A DNA stretch of 64,000 nt from assembly GCF_012641405.1 (NCBI RefSeq), contig NZ_JABAII010000001.1:310001-374000 (forward strand), in the 5' to 3' direction. The DNA is from Rhizobium sp. P40RR-XXII. Its GTDB lineage: Bacteria > Pseudomonadota > Alphaproteobacteria > Rhizobiales > Rhizobiaceae. The notes beneath the pieces are model-generated. The model worked only from the letters and a program-made list of their open reading frames with translations. It made no database searches and was not told the origin of the DNA. Shown piece after piece: positions 9,385-20,472 of this stretch. A program made the translations under genes and the position numbers. How positions within the stretch are numbered: the first letter of the stretch is position 1; every line of letters starts with the position of its first letter.

Positions 9385-9815
9385 TGCGGGGGGGGTGGCT
9401 TTCGTTGAAACACTGTCCTCGTCTTGGCCTGCCTTTGGTTGCGGCTCTTGGGATCATGCTGGCAGCTTCCGTATCGGTGCTGCCTGCACATGCCACCGGC
9501 GAGAATCGCCTAGGGCAGCCCGCCGGTGAAAACATTCGCAATAGCATCATCGCGAACTGGCCCCCGCCTGCCGATCTGACTGACGTGAAAGAAGTTCACG
9601 TCCAAATCCGGTTTACGCTTGATCGTGCCGGAAAGATCGTTGGCAAGCCGAAAGTGACGATGACTGGCGGCCCTCAAAAGACCCAAAAAGCTGTTGCGGC
9701 AAGTGCGCTGCGAGCCGTGCTTAGGGCTGCTCCATTCAAAAATCTGCCGATGGATCAATATGACGTCTGGAAAGAAGTAATCATCAACTTCAAAGCGGAC
9801 GATCTCGGGCATTAA
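9384..9815 (+). CDS. Secreted stand-alone TolA C-terminal-domain paralog
   Basis: A 143-residue protein with a signal peptide (hydrophobic stretch [19 protein letters not shown], cleavage after AHA) followed directly by a TolA-like C-terminal domain. The two proteins align through VGxPxxTxxGG, TQxA, RAVLRA, LPxDxYxxWxEV and NFxAxDLG. The membrane anchor and linker of TolA are absent, so it would be soluble in the periplasm. Start ATG 9384 overlaps the tolA stop (TGATG), and its stop overlaps an ATG of the tolB frame (TAATG), so it is embedded in the operon. Function unknown; it could bind TolB or Pal in competition with TolA. Confidence 0.85.
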   Translation: MRGGWLSLKHCPRLGLPLVAALGIMLAASVSVLPAHATGENRLGQPAGENIRNSIIANWPPPADLTDVKEVHVQIRFTLDRAGKIVGKPKVTMTGGPQKTQKAVAASALRAVLRAAPFKNLPMDQYDVWKEVIINFKADDLGH

Positions 9816-9835
9816 TGCTGAAAGGCTTGACACAT

Positions 9836-11140
9836 ATGATCAGAAACTCCCTCGTTCGTCTCCTGCTGGTGCTGGCAGGTCTGACCGCAGCGTTTGCCAC
9901 TCCGGCCTACGCCGTGGTGGAACTGAACATCAACAAGGGCAACGTCCAGCCGATGCCGATCGCTATCACCGACCTTCTGTCGAATGATACGCTCGGCCCG
10001 CAGATCTCAAGCGTGATTGCCGCCGATCTGCAGCGCTCCGGTCTGTTCGCTCCGATCAACAAGCAGGCCTTCATCGAGAAGATCACCAATCCGGATTCGA
10101 CCCCGCGCTTCCAGGACTGGACGTCGATCAACGCGCAGGCGCTGGTGACCGGCCGCGTCACGCAGGAAGGCGGCCGCCTTCGTGCCGAGTTCCGCCTGTG
10201 GGATACGTTCGGCAACAGCCAGATGATCGGCCAGCAGTTCTTTGCCCAGCCGGACAACTGGCGCCGCGTCGCGCATATTATCGCTGACGCGATTTATCAG
10301 AAGATCACCGGCGAGAAGGGCTATTTCGATACCCGCGTCGTTTTCGTTGCCGAAAGCGGCCCGAAGACGGCTCGCAAGACGCAGCTCGGCATCATGGACC
10401 AGGATGGCGCCAATGTGCGCATGCTGACCGACGGCAGCGATCTCGTGCTGACGCCGCGCTTCTCGCCAAGCCGTCAGGAAGTGACCTACATGTCCTTCGC
10501 CAACCAGCAGCCGCGCGTCTATCTGCTGCAGCTGCAGACGGGCCAGCGCGAGCTGGTCGGTAATTTCCCCGGCATGACCTTTTCGCCGCGCTTCTCGCCG
10601 GACGGCCAGCGCGTGATCATGAGCCTGCAGCAGGAAGGCAACGCCAACATCTATACAATGGACCTGCGTTCGCGCACCACGACGCGCCTGACCTCGACGG
10701 CTGCGATCGACACGTCGCCGTCCTATTCGCCTGACGGCAGTCAGATCGCCTTCGAAAGCGACCGCGGCGGAAAGCCGCAGATCTACGTGATGGGCGCCGA
10801 TGGCTCCAACCAGCGCCGCATTTCCTTCGGCGACGGTTCGTACTCCACGCCGGTCTGGTCGCCGCGTGGCGATCTCATCGCCTTCACCAAGCAGTCCGGC
10901 GGAAGCTTCTCGATCGGTGTCATGAAGACGGACGGTTCGGGGGAACGCCTGCTGACCACGGGCTTCCACAACGAAGGCCCGACCTGGGCACCGAACGGCC
11001 GCGTCATCATGTTCTTCCGCCAGCCGGCTGGTTCGGGTGGGCCGCAGCTCTATTCCATCGATCTGACCGGCTATAACGAACAGAAGATCCCGACTCCGGG
11101 CTTCGCTTCCGATCCGGCATGGTCGCCGCTTCTCGAGTAG
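9836..11140 (+). CDS. tolB: Tol-Pal periplasmic protein TolB
   Basis: A periplasmic beta-propeller protein that binds Pal and TolA. The 434 residues start with a clean signal peptide ([19 protein letters not shown]), then the N-terminal TolB domain, then PD40-type repeats such as [43 protein letters not shown] and [16 protein letters not shown] 9836 puts the signal peptide at the N-terminus and has GAAAGG about ten bases before it; ATG 9815, overlapping the preceding stop, would add seven residues and cannot be excluded. Confidence 0.95.
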   Translation: MIRNSLVRLLLVLAGLTAAFATPAYAVVELNINKGNVQPMPIAITDLLSNDTLGPQISSVIAADLQRSGLFAPINKQAFIEKITNPDSTPRFQDWTSINAQALVTGRVTQEGGRLRAEFRLWDTFGNSQMIGQQFFAQPDNWRRVAHIIADAIYQKITGEKGYFDTRVVFVAESGPKTARKTQLGIMDQDGANVRMLTDGSDLVLTPRFSPSRQEVTYMSFANQQPRVYLLQLQTGQRELVGNFPGMTFSPRFSPDGQRVIMSLQQEGNANIYTMDLRSRTTTRLTSTAAIDTSPSYSPDGSQIAFESDRGGKPQIYVMGADGSNQRRISFGDGSYSTPVWSPRGDLIAFTKQSGGSFSIGVMKTDGSGERLLTTGFHNEGPTWAPNGRVIMFFRQPAGSGGPQLYSIDLTGYNEQKIPTPGFASDPAWSPLLE

Positions 11141-11200
11141 TAGATGGACTTGCCACGTTATCGCCGCAAAGTCCTGTGAGTGGACCGTTTCCGGACGATT

Positions 11201-11241
11201 TTAGGACATCATTAACCATACTTGTTGGAATCGGATTAACC
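11201..11241 (+). promoter_or_regulatory. CtrA-type box and extra half-site before pal
   Basis: TTAG at 11201-11204, seven bases, TTAA at 11212-11215 extended to TTAACCAT (11212-11219): one mismatch from TTAA-N7-TTAA. A second TTAACC half-site is at 11236-11241. The sites lie in the 153-bp tolB-pal gap, implying that pal has its own regulated promoter. Confidence 0.5.
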
Positions 11242-11293
11242 GAACCCGGTTACAGTCTGGCAACCCTGATAGAGACTTAAGGAGAGACCGGCT

Positions 11294-11827
11294 ATGAGCC
11301 GCACCGCAACCCCGGCCGTTGGCCACATGCAGAACCTCGCCCGCAACCCGATCATGATCGCGCTTTTCGTTGGCCTTTCTCTGGCCGGCTGCGCCTCCAA
11401 GAAGGGTCTGCCGAACGATGCCAACGGTCTTGGCTTGAACGGTGCCGGCAACGCTACTCCGGGTTCGCCGCAGGACTTCACGGTCAATGTCGGCGACCGC
11501 ATCTTCTTTGACACCGACAGCACCTCGATCCGCACCGACGCCGCCCAGACCCTCGACCGTCAGGCTCAGTGGCTTGCTCGCTACCCGAACTACGCGATCA
11601 CCGTTGAAGGCCATGCCGACGAACGCGGCACGCGCGAATACAACCTTGCCCTCGGCGCGCGCCGTGCGGCTGCCACCAAGGACTATCTCGCTTCGCGCGG
11701 CGTTCCGGCCAAGCGCATGAAGACGATCTCCTACGGCAAGGAACGTCCGGTCGCGACCTGCGACGATATTTCCTGCTGGTCGCAGAACCGCCGCGCGGTC
11801 ACCGTGCTCAACGGCGCCGGTTCCTGA
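11294..11827 (+). CDS. pal: Peptidoglycan-associated lipoprotein Pal
   Basis: An outer-membrane lipoprotein that binds peptidoglycan and is the end point of the Tol machine. The 177 residues have a lipoprotein signal with lipobox LAGC (near residue 35), and a C-terminal OmpA-like domain with RIFFDTDS, VEGHADERGTREYNLALG and RR. The signal peptide has an unusually long N-terminal segment before the hydrophobic core; an internal start at MQNLARN is possible. A strong terminator follows. Confidence 0.96.
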   Translation: MSRTATPAVGHMQNLARNPIMIALFVGLSLAGCASKKGLPNDANGLGLNGAGNATPGSPQDFTVNVGDRIFFDTDSTSIRTDAAQTLDRQAQWLARYPNYAITVEGHADERGTREYNLALGARRAAATKDYLASRGVPAKRMKTISYGKERPVATCDDISCWSQNRRAVTVLNGAGS

Positions 11828-11853
11828 TAGGTCGAACGACCGGTCGAATTGTA

Positions 11854-11887
11854 TAAAGGCGGCCCCTGCGGTCGCCTTTACTTTTTT
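11854..11887 (+). terminator. Rho-independent terminator after pal
   Basis: Perfect 8-bp stem TAAAGGCG (11854-11861) / CGCCTTTA (11873-11880), an 11-base loop, then C and six T. Confidence 0.85.
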
Positions 11888-11987
11888 GACCACACTTTGG
11901 CCGAACTCCGTTGCTTTTTGAAAGCAATTGTAAAAATCTCATTTTCGAGCCCCAGGCCCGAAGAATCAATGAGACAGGACGATCCAT

Positions 11988-13007
11988 ATGAGAAAACTTG
12001 TCGTGGCGAGCATGCTTTGTCTCGCTGCCTTTGCAGGTAGTGAGCGCGATGCTTCTGCCTTGTCGCTGTTTGGAATCCACCTCGGAGGCCGCGATGCTTC
12101 CGCGCAGTCGGCTTCCAACAATGCGTATCAGAGACAAGCACAATACGGCCAGGCACCGGTCATCAATGTTCAAAACAGCGACGCCGAAGTTCGCCTGCAG
12201 CAACTCGAAGACCAGATGCGTCAGTTGAACGGTCGCGTCGAGGAAATGAGCTATCAGCTGCTGCAGATGCAGGAGACCATCCGCAAGGCGCAGGAAGACA
12301 ACGAATTCCGCTTCCAGCAGCTTGAGAAGCGTGGCGGCAGCGCGCCGACGGCAGCGGGCGGCACGATGAAGAAGAGCGAGGCCGATGTTCCGGCGCAGGG
12401 CTCCGGCGGTCAGCAGCAGGACGACATTGCTGGCGTCATCGGCGATTCGCAAAACAATGATGTCGCTTCCCAACAGGGGAGCGGCGCGGGCAAGCCGCCG
12501 AGCCAGCTTGGTTCGATCCAGTTCGACCAGGGCGGCAAACAGGTGGGAAGCTCTTCTACCGGCGCCAAGAATGGCTCGGGCGCGCCGCCGAGCGCTGGCT
12601 CCGGGACACAGACCGCTTCGCTTGGCAATGAGAACGATCAGTACAAGGCTGCCTACGGCCACGTCCTGTCTGGCGACTATAGTGTCGCCGAACAGGAGTT
12701 CCGCCAGTATCTTGACAGCTATCCGAGCAGCACGCGGGCCGCGGACGCGAATTTCTGGCTCGGAGAGGCGCTTTATTCGCAGGGCAAGTACAACGATGCC
12801 GCCAAGACCTTCCTCAATGCGCATCAGAAATATAGCGGCTCCGAGAAGGCACCTGAAATGCTGCTGAAGCTCGGCATGTCGCTCGCCGCCCTTGATAACA
12901 AGGACACTGCCTGCGCCACGCTTCGCGAAGTGAGCAAGCGCTACCCGAAGGCATCGAAAGCCGTGACCGGCAAGGTTGCCAGCGAAGAGAAGCGGCTTGC
13001 CTGCTGA
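11988..13007 (+). CDS. cpoB: Tol-Pal cell-division coordinator CpoB (YbgF)
   Basis: A 339-residue periplasmic protein. The signal peptide is MRKLVVASMLCLAAFAG and following residues. A coiled-coil region (EVRLQQLEDQMRQLNGRVEE) mediates trimerisation in the family, a low-complexity Gly/Ser/Gln linker follows, and the C-terminal third has TPR repeats (YKAAYGHVLSGDYSVAEQEF, FWLGEALYSQGKYNDAAKTF). CpoB links outer-membrane constriction to septal peptidoglycan synthesis in Escherichia coli. It ends the tol-pal cluster, with tilS starting five bases later. Confidence 0.92.
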   Translation: MRKLVVASMLCLAAFAGSERDASALSLFGIHLGGRDASAQSASNNAYQRQAQYGQAPVINVQNSDAEVRLQQLEDQMRQLNGRVEEMSYQLLQMQETIRKAQEDNEFRFQQLEKRGGSAPTAAGGTMKKSEADVPAQGSGGQQQDDIAGVIGDSQNNDVASQQGSGAGKPPSQLGSIQFDQGGKQVGSSSTGAKNGSGAPPSAGSGTQTASLGNENDQYKAAYGHVLSGDYSVAEQEFRQYLDSYPSSTRAADANFWLGEALYSQGKYNDAAKTFLNAHQKYSGSEKAPEMLLKLGMSLAALDNKDTACATLREVSKRYPKASKAVTGKVASEEKRLAC

Positions 13008-13012
13008 GCGCC

Positions 13013-14347
13013 ATGTCTACTGACGCTGTGACCGGCGGTGCCACAGCCCTCATGCCAGAAGCCGCCGCGGCCGAATTCCTCCAGTCCCTATCGACGCCTG
13101 CTCATATTCTGGTTGCCGTTTCCGGCGGCAGCGATTCCACCGGGCTTCTGATTGCCCTTGACGAGCAGCTGAAATCCCATTCCTACAGAGATATCACCCT
13201 GAGCGCCGCGACCATCGACCATGGCTTGCGCGCCGCCGCGGCCGACGAAGCGCGAGAGGTCGCCGCACTCTGCGCTTTGCGCGGCATTTCCCATTTTATC
13301 TGCCGCTGGGAAGGTGAAAAACCCAAGGCCGGCATCATGGCCGCGGCCCGCGAGGCACGCTATGAATTGCTCGCCGATCTCGCCGAGGAGATTTCGGCCA
13401 ATCTCATCGTCACAGCACACACCATGGATGATCAGCGCGAGACCATGGTCATGCGCGGCAAGCGCCGGCTGGAGGATGTGGACGGCATTGGCACCGGCAT
13501 TGCCGACGCGGTGCTGTTTGACCGGCGTAGCTGGATTGTCAGGCCGTTTCTGGCCTGCCGGCGGATGGATATCAGAACCTATCTCGAGATGCATGGCATA
13601 TCCTGGCTCGACGACCCCAGCAACGAGGATTCGAGATATGAGCGCGTGCGTACGCGCATGGAACTTGGAACGGATCCGCCGAGCTCATCGCCACCGGGGA
13701 ATGGCGGTTCCGGTCGCGCCGTGCTCTCCGCGAAGGCGGCCAGGTGGCTGGACGACCACGTCACGATCCATGCGAATGCGCTTTGTGCCATCGACCGATC
13801 CGGCCTTTCGGCGGATAAAGCGGTCGTCGCCTATGTCCTGTCCTATCTTGCCGCGGTCTTCGGCGGCAGGCCTTACGCGCCGGGGCGCGTGCAAATGGAG
13901 CGTGTTCTCGAATTTGTGAACGGCGCGGATTCCGGCCGGCGCACCGCCGGCGGCGTGGTCTTCGATCTGCGTCGCGATGGGCTCTACCTCATGCGGGAAA
14001 GCCGCAATATCGCGCGGCTGTCGGTTCCATCAGGCGAAAAGGGCAATTGGGATGGTCGCTTCGAGATAAGCAATTCGGGTCGGACGCCGATCAGCGTGCG
14101 CGCCGCCGGGACAGAGAATGCGACGTTTTTTCCGCCGAACCTGCCGAAAGGGGCCGTGCGGCGTGCTACGGCAGCGATGCCGCTGATTGTGACGGAAGCG
14201 GGGATAAAGGCGGGATCGATTGCGGTTATGCCCCGTCTTGCGCCTTTCGACCGCTTTTTGACACGATTCGACCTCACATTCGCAGATCGGCTTTCAATCG
14301 CTTTTGGCCGTGAAGCCTATATGCGGCCACCGCTTTCGGTCTTATAG
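13013..14347 (+). CDS. tilS: tRNA(Ile)-lysidine synthetase TilS
   Basis: Converts C34 of the CAU-anticodon tRNA-Ile to lysidine so that it reads AUA. The 444 residues have the PP-loop SGGSDSTG near residue 38, the DHGLR motif and TAHTMDDQRET, all typical of TilS. The C-terminal part is variable, as in other alphaproteobacterial members. Start ATG 13013 lies five bases after the cpoB stop. Confidence 0.94.
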   Translation: MSTDAVTGGATALMPEAAAAEFLQSLSTPAHILVAVSGGSDSTGLLIALDEQLKSHSYRDITLSAATIDHGLRAAAADEAREVAALCALRGISHFICRWEGEKPKAGIMAAAREARYELLADLAEEISANLIVTAHTMDDQRETMVMRGKRRLEDVDGIGTGIADAVLFDRRSWIVRPFLACRRMDIRTYLEMHGISWLDDPSNEDSRYERVRTRMELGTDPPSSSPPGNGGSGRAVLSAKAARWLDDHVTIHANALCAIDRSGLSADKAVVAYVLSYLAAVFGGRPYAPGRVQMERVLEFVNGADSGRRTAGGVVFDLRRDGLYLMRESRNIARLSVPSGEKGNWDGRFEISNSGRTPISVRAAGTENATFFPPNLPKGAVRRATAAMPLIVTEAGIKAGSIAVMPRLAPFDRFLTRFDLTFADRLSIAFGREAYMRPPLSVL

Positions 14348-14463
14348 ACGGAAAAAACATGCGGCGATGCGGTTTGCCTTGGCAACGGCTTGGCGCAACC
14401 CTATGTTAGGGATCAAGTAATGCCGTCGCTTAAGCGGCGGAAGTTTCAGTGCTGGGGAGTTCG

Positions 14464-16407
<1,944 letters not shown>

Positions 16408-16438
16408 CGCACGGAGCCGATTGACCATGTAGACGAAG

Positions 16439-16477
16439 AGGCCGGTTCTCCTTTGAATAGGGAACCGGCCTTTTTCT
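16439..16477 (+). terminator. Rho-independent terminator after ftsH
   Basis: Perfect 10-bp stem AGGCCGGTTC (16439-16448) / GAACCGGCCT (16462-16471) followed by TTTTTCTT. Confidence 0.9.
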
Positions 16478-16693
16478 TGAGGCTGTGCGGAACGAACAGA
16501 AGCCGAGGTCGGTACTGATGATGGTCCGAACATCGGAATTGACGGGAGAGTGGGTCGTTACCTGCGGCTAGCGATGTCGATGGCGATCAGGGCAGCGGGC
16601 TTGTCTGCATTCATGTCGTCGAGGGCCGCAATCGTAAATCGGCGTTCGCCGGTCTCGTCGCCGGCATTGCCCTACTGATGATCGAATATCTCC

Positions 16694-16918
16694 ATGCGTA
16701 CAGCATCCGTGATTCTCAGCTCAACGATTACCTGTCCGATTTGCGGTTTCAAGGCGAGGGAAACGATGCCAACCGACGCCTGCCAGTATTTCTATGATTG
16801 CAAAGGCTGTGGCGCCAGCCTTCAGCCAAAGGCCGGTGCTTGTTGTGTGTTTTGCTCGTTCGGAACCGTTCCTTGCCCACCGATCCAGGCTCAGGGCGGG
16901 CAAGGCCGTTGCTGTTGA
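16694..16918 (+). CDS. Small Cys-rich protein of the GDCCVxC type
   Basis: A 74-residue protein with four Cys clusters: CPIC near residue 14, a pair in the CKGC segment, CCVFC in AGACCVFCSFGTVPCPP, and a terminal CC. It matches the small family recognised by a GDCCVxC motif (some members are selenoproteins), here with GACCVFC. Members often lie near mercury or other metal-resistance genes, but none is adjacent here. The Cys content suggests metal binding. It stands alone between the ftsH terminator and glmM. Confidence 0.75.
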   Translation: MRTASVILSSTITCPICGFKARETMPTDACQYFYDCKGCGASLQPKAGACCVFCSFGTVPCPPIQAQGGQGRCC

Positions 16919-17224
16919 CTAGCGTGACACCACGATGATGAGGCTGCAAGTACAGCCTTGAATGCACAATCGTCGTAGCCGGGGGAAGTAATATGGGCAG
17001 CTTATGTTGTGAATTGGAATATTGTCCGCCTCCACCCGATGCGGTTTTTTAGTGCTTATTAATGGTAACGCGTTGTAATAGGCGGTCTCGGTAATTTAAG
17101 TGCCGAGTTTTACAATCTGTGGCATGAGCCACAGGCATCGATGCTCAAAGCGTCTCTGGATTCAGAGCAGTGTTTTCGATGCCGCTGCATGTTTCGCGAA
17201 AATGCAGCAACGACAGGAGTGCAT
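16919..17224. other. Intergenic region before glmM
   Basis: No gene supported. It contains a small hairpin (17117-17134, stem CTGTGGC/GCCACAG) and, just before the glmM ribosome-binding site, a strong palindrome (17184-17208). Confidence 0.5.
17184..17208. promoter_or_regulatory. Palindrome in the glmM leader
   Basis: GCTGCAT (17184-17190) and ATGCAGC (17202-17208) flank the self-complementary TTTCGCGAAA (17192-17201), so nearly all 25 bases pair with a single bulge. It ends six bases before the AGGAG of glmM and could be a regulatory hairpin or an operator. Confidence 0.35.
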
Positions 17225-18577
17225 ATGAAACGTCGCTATTTCGGAACTGACGGAATTCGCGGTCAATCCAACATCTATCCGATGACGCCGGATCTTGCCA
17301 TGCGCGTGGGTATCGCCGCCGGCACGATCTTCCATCGGGGTAGTCACCGTCACCGCGTCGTTATCGGCAAGGACACACGTCTTTCCGGTTATATGCTGGA
17401 AAACGCGATGGTCGCAGGCTTTACTGCGGCCGGCGTCGATGCCTTCGTTCTCGGCCCTATTCCGACGCCGGCCGTCGCCATGCTGACTCGCTCGCTGCGT
17501 GCCGACATCGGCGTCATGATTTCCGCTTCGCATAACCCTTACGAGGACAACGGCATCAAGCTTTTCGGGCCGGACGGCTACAAGCTGTCCGACGATCTTG
17601 AAATGAAGATCGAGGATCTGCTCGACAAGGACGTTACCGAGCATCTTGCCAAGGCTGAGAATATCGGCCGTGCCAAGCGCATCGACGGCGTGCATGACCG
17701 CTACATCGAGCATGCCAAGCGCACCCTGCCGCGTGACGTCACGCTGCAGGGACTGCGCATTGCCATCGACTGCGCCAATGGGGCCGCCTATAAGGTTGCC
17801 CCGGCCGCCCTTTGGGAACTCGGCGCCGACGTCGTGACCATCGGCAATGAGCCGAACGGTACGAATATCAACCTGAATTGCGGTTCCACCAGCCCTGTCG
17901 CCCTGCAGAAGAAGGTGGATGAAGTGCGCGCCGATATCGGCATCGCGCTGGATGGCGACGCCGACCGCGTCATCATCGTCGATGAGACCGGCACGATCAT
18001 CGATGGCGATCAGCTGATGGCTGTCATCGCAGAGAGCTGGGCCGAGAGCCAGACATTGCGCGGCAACGGCATCGTGGCGACCGTCATGTCCAATCTCGGC
18101 CTCGAGCGTTTCCTGGAAGAGCGCGGCATGTCGCTTGCCCGGACCGCCGTCGGCGACCGCTATGTCGTCGAGCATATGCGTCAGCACAATTACAATGTCG
18201 GCGGCGAGCAATCGGGTCATATCGTGCTGTCCGATTACGGCACGACAGGCGATGGGCTCGTGGCCGCGCTGCAAATCCTTGCCTCGGTAAAACGCACCGG
18301 CAGGACGGTCAGCGAAGTCTGCCGGCGTTTCGAGCCCGTGCCGCAGCTCTTGCGCAATGTCCGCATAGCTGGCGGCAAGCCGCTGGAGGATATTCAGGTG
18401 CGGCAGGCGATCGCCGATGCGGAAAGCGAGCTTGCCCGCAGCGGCCGCCTGGTCATCCGTCCTTCCGGCACCGAGCCCTTGATCCGGGTCATGGCCGAGG
18501 GCGACGATCGCGGCCAGATCGAGCGTATCGTCGGCGGATTGATCGACGTAATTTCGAGCGTCCGCTCGGCAGCCTGA
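17225..18577 (+). CDS. glmM: Phosphoglucosamine mutase GlmM
   Basis: Interconverts glucosamine-6-phosphate and glucosamine-1-phosphate on the way to UDP-GlcNAc for peptidoglycan and lipopolysaccharide. The 450 residues start [13 protein letters not shown] and have the phosphoserine loop [14 protein letters not shown] near residue 100, the metal loop DGDADR, the sugar-binding GGEQSGH and the phosphate-binding [14 protein letters not shown] 17225 is set by AGGAG at 17215-17219; an upstream in-frame extension is not needed. Confidence 0.97.
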   Translation: MKRRYFGTDGIRGQSNIYPMTPDLAMRVGIAAGTIFHRGSHRHRVVIGKDTRLSGYMLENAMVAGFTAAGVDAFVLGPIPTPAVAMLTRSLRADIGVMISASHNPYEDNGIKLFGPDGYKLSDDLEMKIEDLLDKDVTEHLAKAENIGRAKRIDGVHDRYIEHAKRTLPRDVTLQGLRIAIDCANGAAYKVAPAALWELGADVVTIGNEPNGTNINLNCGSTSPVALQKKVDEVRADIGIALDGDADRVIIVDETGTIIDGDQLMAVIAESWAESQTLRGNGIVATVMSNLGLERFLEERGMSLARTAVGDRYVVEHMRQHNYNVGGEQSGHIVLSDYGTTGDGLVAALQILASVKRTGRTVSEVCRRFEPVPQLLRNVRIAGGKPLEDIQVRQAIADAESELARSGRLVIRPSGTEPLIRVMAEGDDRGQIERIVGGLIDVISSVRSAA

Positions 18578-18606
18578 GACTGGAAATACTGGATATCCAA
18601 ATCTAT

Positions 18607-18637
18607 GGCCGCCTCATCGAGGCGGCCGTTTTGTTTT
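18607..18637 (+). terminator. Rho-independent terminator after glmM
   Basis: Perfect 9-bp stem GGCCGCCTC (18607-18615) / GAGGCGGCC (18619-18627), 3-base loop, then GTTTTGTTTT. Confidence 0.88.
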
Positions 18638-18659
18638 CCGCCGGTGAGGCAAAGGCGGC

Positions 18660-19214
18660 TTACTGGAACATTTCGCCGGGATAGGCGCCCCAGAGTTTTT
18701 CCTGCCTGACATAGCCTCTTGCCGAATGCTCCCCTACGGAAACACGGCACCATGTTCCCGTGCAGGACTGCAGCGAAACCAGTACGCGAGGCTGCAGCTC
18801 CGCGACCGCCCGAGCGGCCGGATTGGGATCGGCGCGCAGCATGGCATTCTTGGTCAGCCAGGGCGCGATCACCGCCATACGTGTGCCGGAGAGCAGGGCA
18901 CTATGCATCCAGCCGGTCACGCCGGTGTCGTCGCGGACCTGCCGCCAATGGCCATATTCGTCGATGATCTCCAGGGGCAGGCCCGGTTTCGTATAGATCC
19001 ATTTGGTTGCGTAGATGGTCGATGGACCCACGCGCATGCGTGCCTTCTGAGCCCGCAGGGAAACATAACGAGGGATCGGCAATCCCGTTTCGCGACCCTT
19101 GTTCCATGCCGTGGCCGCGACGGGTTTTATCGGCTTCGTGCCGGCCAGAGCGGCAGGGCTCAGGAAGAGGATAAGGAGCCCCAGGCAGGTCCATAGCTTT
19201 CGATGGCAAGTCAA
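18660..19214 (-). CDS. Secreted protein with two bacterial SH3 domains
   Basis: A 184-residue protein with a signal peptide (LGLLILFLSPAALA) and two tandem bacterial SH3 domains. The first is around RAQKARMRVGPSTIY to HWRQVRDDTGVTGWMH, the second around NAMLRADPNPAARAVAELQP to WCRVSVGEHSARGYV. Such domains bind cell-wall peptides, and the protein is probably periplasmic. It is convergent with glmM and divergent from the first outer-membrane protein gene. Confidence 0.85.
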   Translation of the reverse strand: MTCHRKLWTCLGLLILFLSPAALAGTKPIKPVAATAWNKGRETGLPIPRYVSLRAQKARMRVGPSTIYATKWIYTKPGLPLEIIDEYGHWRQVRDDTGVTGWMHSALLSGTRMAVIAPWLTKNAMLRADPNPAARAVAELQPRVLVSLQSCTGTWCRVSVGEHSARGYVRQEKLWGAYPGEMFQ

Positions 19215-19532
19215 AGACTTCCTCCTGAGTTAGCTTCCGGCCACCGCACTGTAGTGGCTCTATTCTTGCCAATTCGTTTAAAATCCAGACCTCCACGACA
19301 CCTGGTGGCGCATGTCCTCGCGAAGAAGGGAGGAGGTGAAACGGCCGCATCTCGTTCTCTTTATTATAAAATCACAAGTTTCTAATATATTAAATAAAGT
19401 ATAGTCTCTGAATAAACAGGGTAAATATTCGTAGTTAATCAGGCTTTAACTCATTTTCATCATTATCCCTGTCATGTCTTTTCGATTGGCAAGCGTCTGC
19501 TGCGCCAAGGCAAGAAATTTGGAGCCAAAGCC
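19215..19532. other. AT-rich intergenic region before the first outer-membrane protein gene
   Basis: No gene supported. The 19370-19460 part is strongly AT-rich and contains a perfect CtrA-type box; I read it as the divergent promoter region. Confidence 0.5.
19435..19449 (+). promoter_or_regulatory. Perfect CtrA-type box TTAA-N7-TTAA
   Basis: TTAA at 19435-19438 and TTAA at 19446-19449 separated by exactly seven bases, 84 bp before the start of the outer-membrane protein gene. It matches the full consensus of the alphaproteobacterial cell-cycle regulator CtrA. Binding is an inference. Confidence 0.6.
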
Positions 19533-20381
19533 ATGATGAAATCCCTAATAGGAGCACTTGCCACTTTGCTTGTCGGCACGTCGGCCTTTTCTGCTGATCT
19601 TTATACACCGGAACCCGCGCAGTCGGCGCCGGAAGTGACTGTCGCCCAATCCAGCGGCTGGTACCTGCGCGGCGATGTCGGCTATGCCTTCACGAACCTG
19701 CGCGGCGCCAACTATTTCCAGGGCTCCAATTCCAGCCTGGTCGATTTCGATAGGGCGTCGCTCGATGACAACCTCACGCTCGGCGGCGGTATCGGTTATC
19801 AGATCAATAACTACCTGCGCACGGACTTGACGTTCGATTATCTCTTCAAGTCCGACTTCAAGGGTTCGACGAAGGGCAATTGCGGCGGCTGCGGTCCGGA
19901 CTTCACGTCCGTCCCGGCAACGTCCCGCGACCTGGCATCCCTGACGGCCTTCAGCTTGCTCGCCAACGCTTACGTCGATCTCGGCACGTACGGCATCTTC
20001 ACGCCTTATGTCGGTGGTGGTCTCGGTGGTACCTACGTCAAGTGGAGCAATCTGAAGAACACCTCTTGCTCGGACGCCAATCCGGACTCCTGCGACGGAT
20101 CGGTTACGCATAATGGTCGCGGCAGCTGGCGCTTCACCTACGCGCTGATGGCCGGTACGTCCATCGATCTGAGCTGCAATCTCAAGGCTGACGTCGGCTA
20201 TCGCTATCGGCATATCCAGGGCGGCGATATGTTCGGCTTCGCTGAAAACGGCGGCCCCGGCTACGATAAGGGCCTGAACCTGCACGAAGCTCGCATCGGT
20301 GCCCGTTACACCTTCGGCGGCTGCCAGACGGCAAGCTACATGCCGCCGGCCGATATTCCGGCCCAGCCGGTCTACAAATAA
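19533..20381 (+). CDS. Outer-membrane beta-barrel protein (Omp25/RopB-like)
   Basis: A 282-residue protein with a signal peptide ending SAFSA and the OmpA-like eight-strand barrel pattern of rhizobial and Brucella Omp25/Omp31-type proteins: SGWYLRGDVGYAFTNLRG near the N-terminus, FTPYVGGGLGGTYVKWSN, and C-terminal strands NLKADVGYRYRHIQGGDMFG and LHEARIGARYTFGG. The second ATG (19536) is also a possible start; GGAG lies at 19520-19523. The next gene is a paralog. Role: abundant structural outer-membrane protein. Confidence 0.88.
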   Translation: MMKSLIGALATLLVGTSAFSADLYTPEPAQSAPEVTVAQSSGWYLRGDVGYAFTNLRGANYFQGSNSSLVDFDRASLDDNLTLGGGIGYQINNYLRTDLTFDYLFKSDFKGSTKGNCGGCGPDFTSVPATSRDLASLTAFSLLANAYVDLGTYGIFTPYVGGGLGGTYVKWSNLKNTSCSDANPDSCDGSVTHNGRGSWRFTYALMAGTSIDLSCNLKADVGYRYRHIQGGDMFGFAENGGPGYDKGLNLHEARIGARYTFGGCQTASYMPPADIPAQPVYK

Positions 20382-20403
20382 GCATACCTCACGCAAGCCA
20401 TTG

Positions 20404-20436
20404 AAAAGCCGTCCGGTTTCCTCCGGGCGGCTTTTG
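20404..20436 (+). terminator. Rho-independent terminator
   Basis: Stem AAAAGCCGTCCGG (20404-20416) / CCGGGCGGCTTTT (20423-20435) with one G-T pair, ending in TTTTG and a T-rich tail. Confidence 0.85.
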
Positions 20437-20472
20437 TCTTTTCTCCCTGCCGTTAAGCAATTCTTCCGTGCT

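Noticed and set aside
16560-16693. Possible remnant coding for a hydrophobic FAGLVAGIALLMIEYL stretch
   Set aside because: Only about 40 codons, no start and no alignment I could support; it could be chance.
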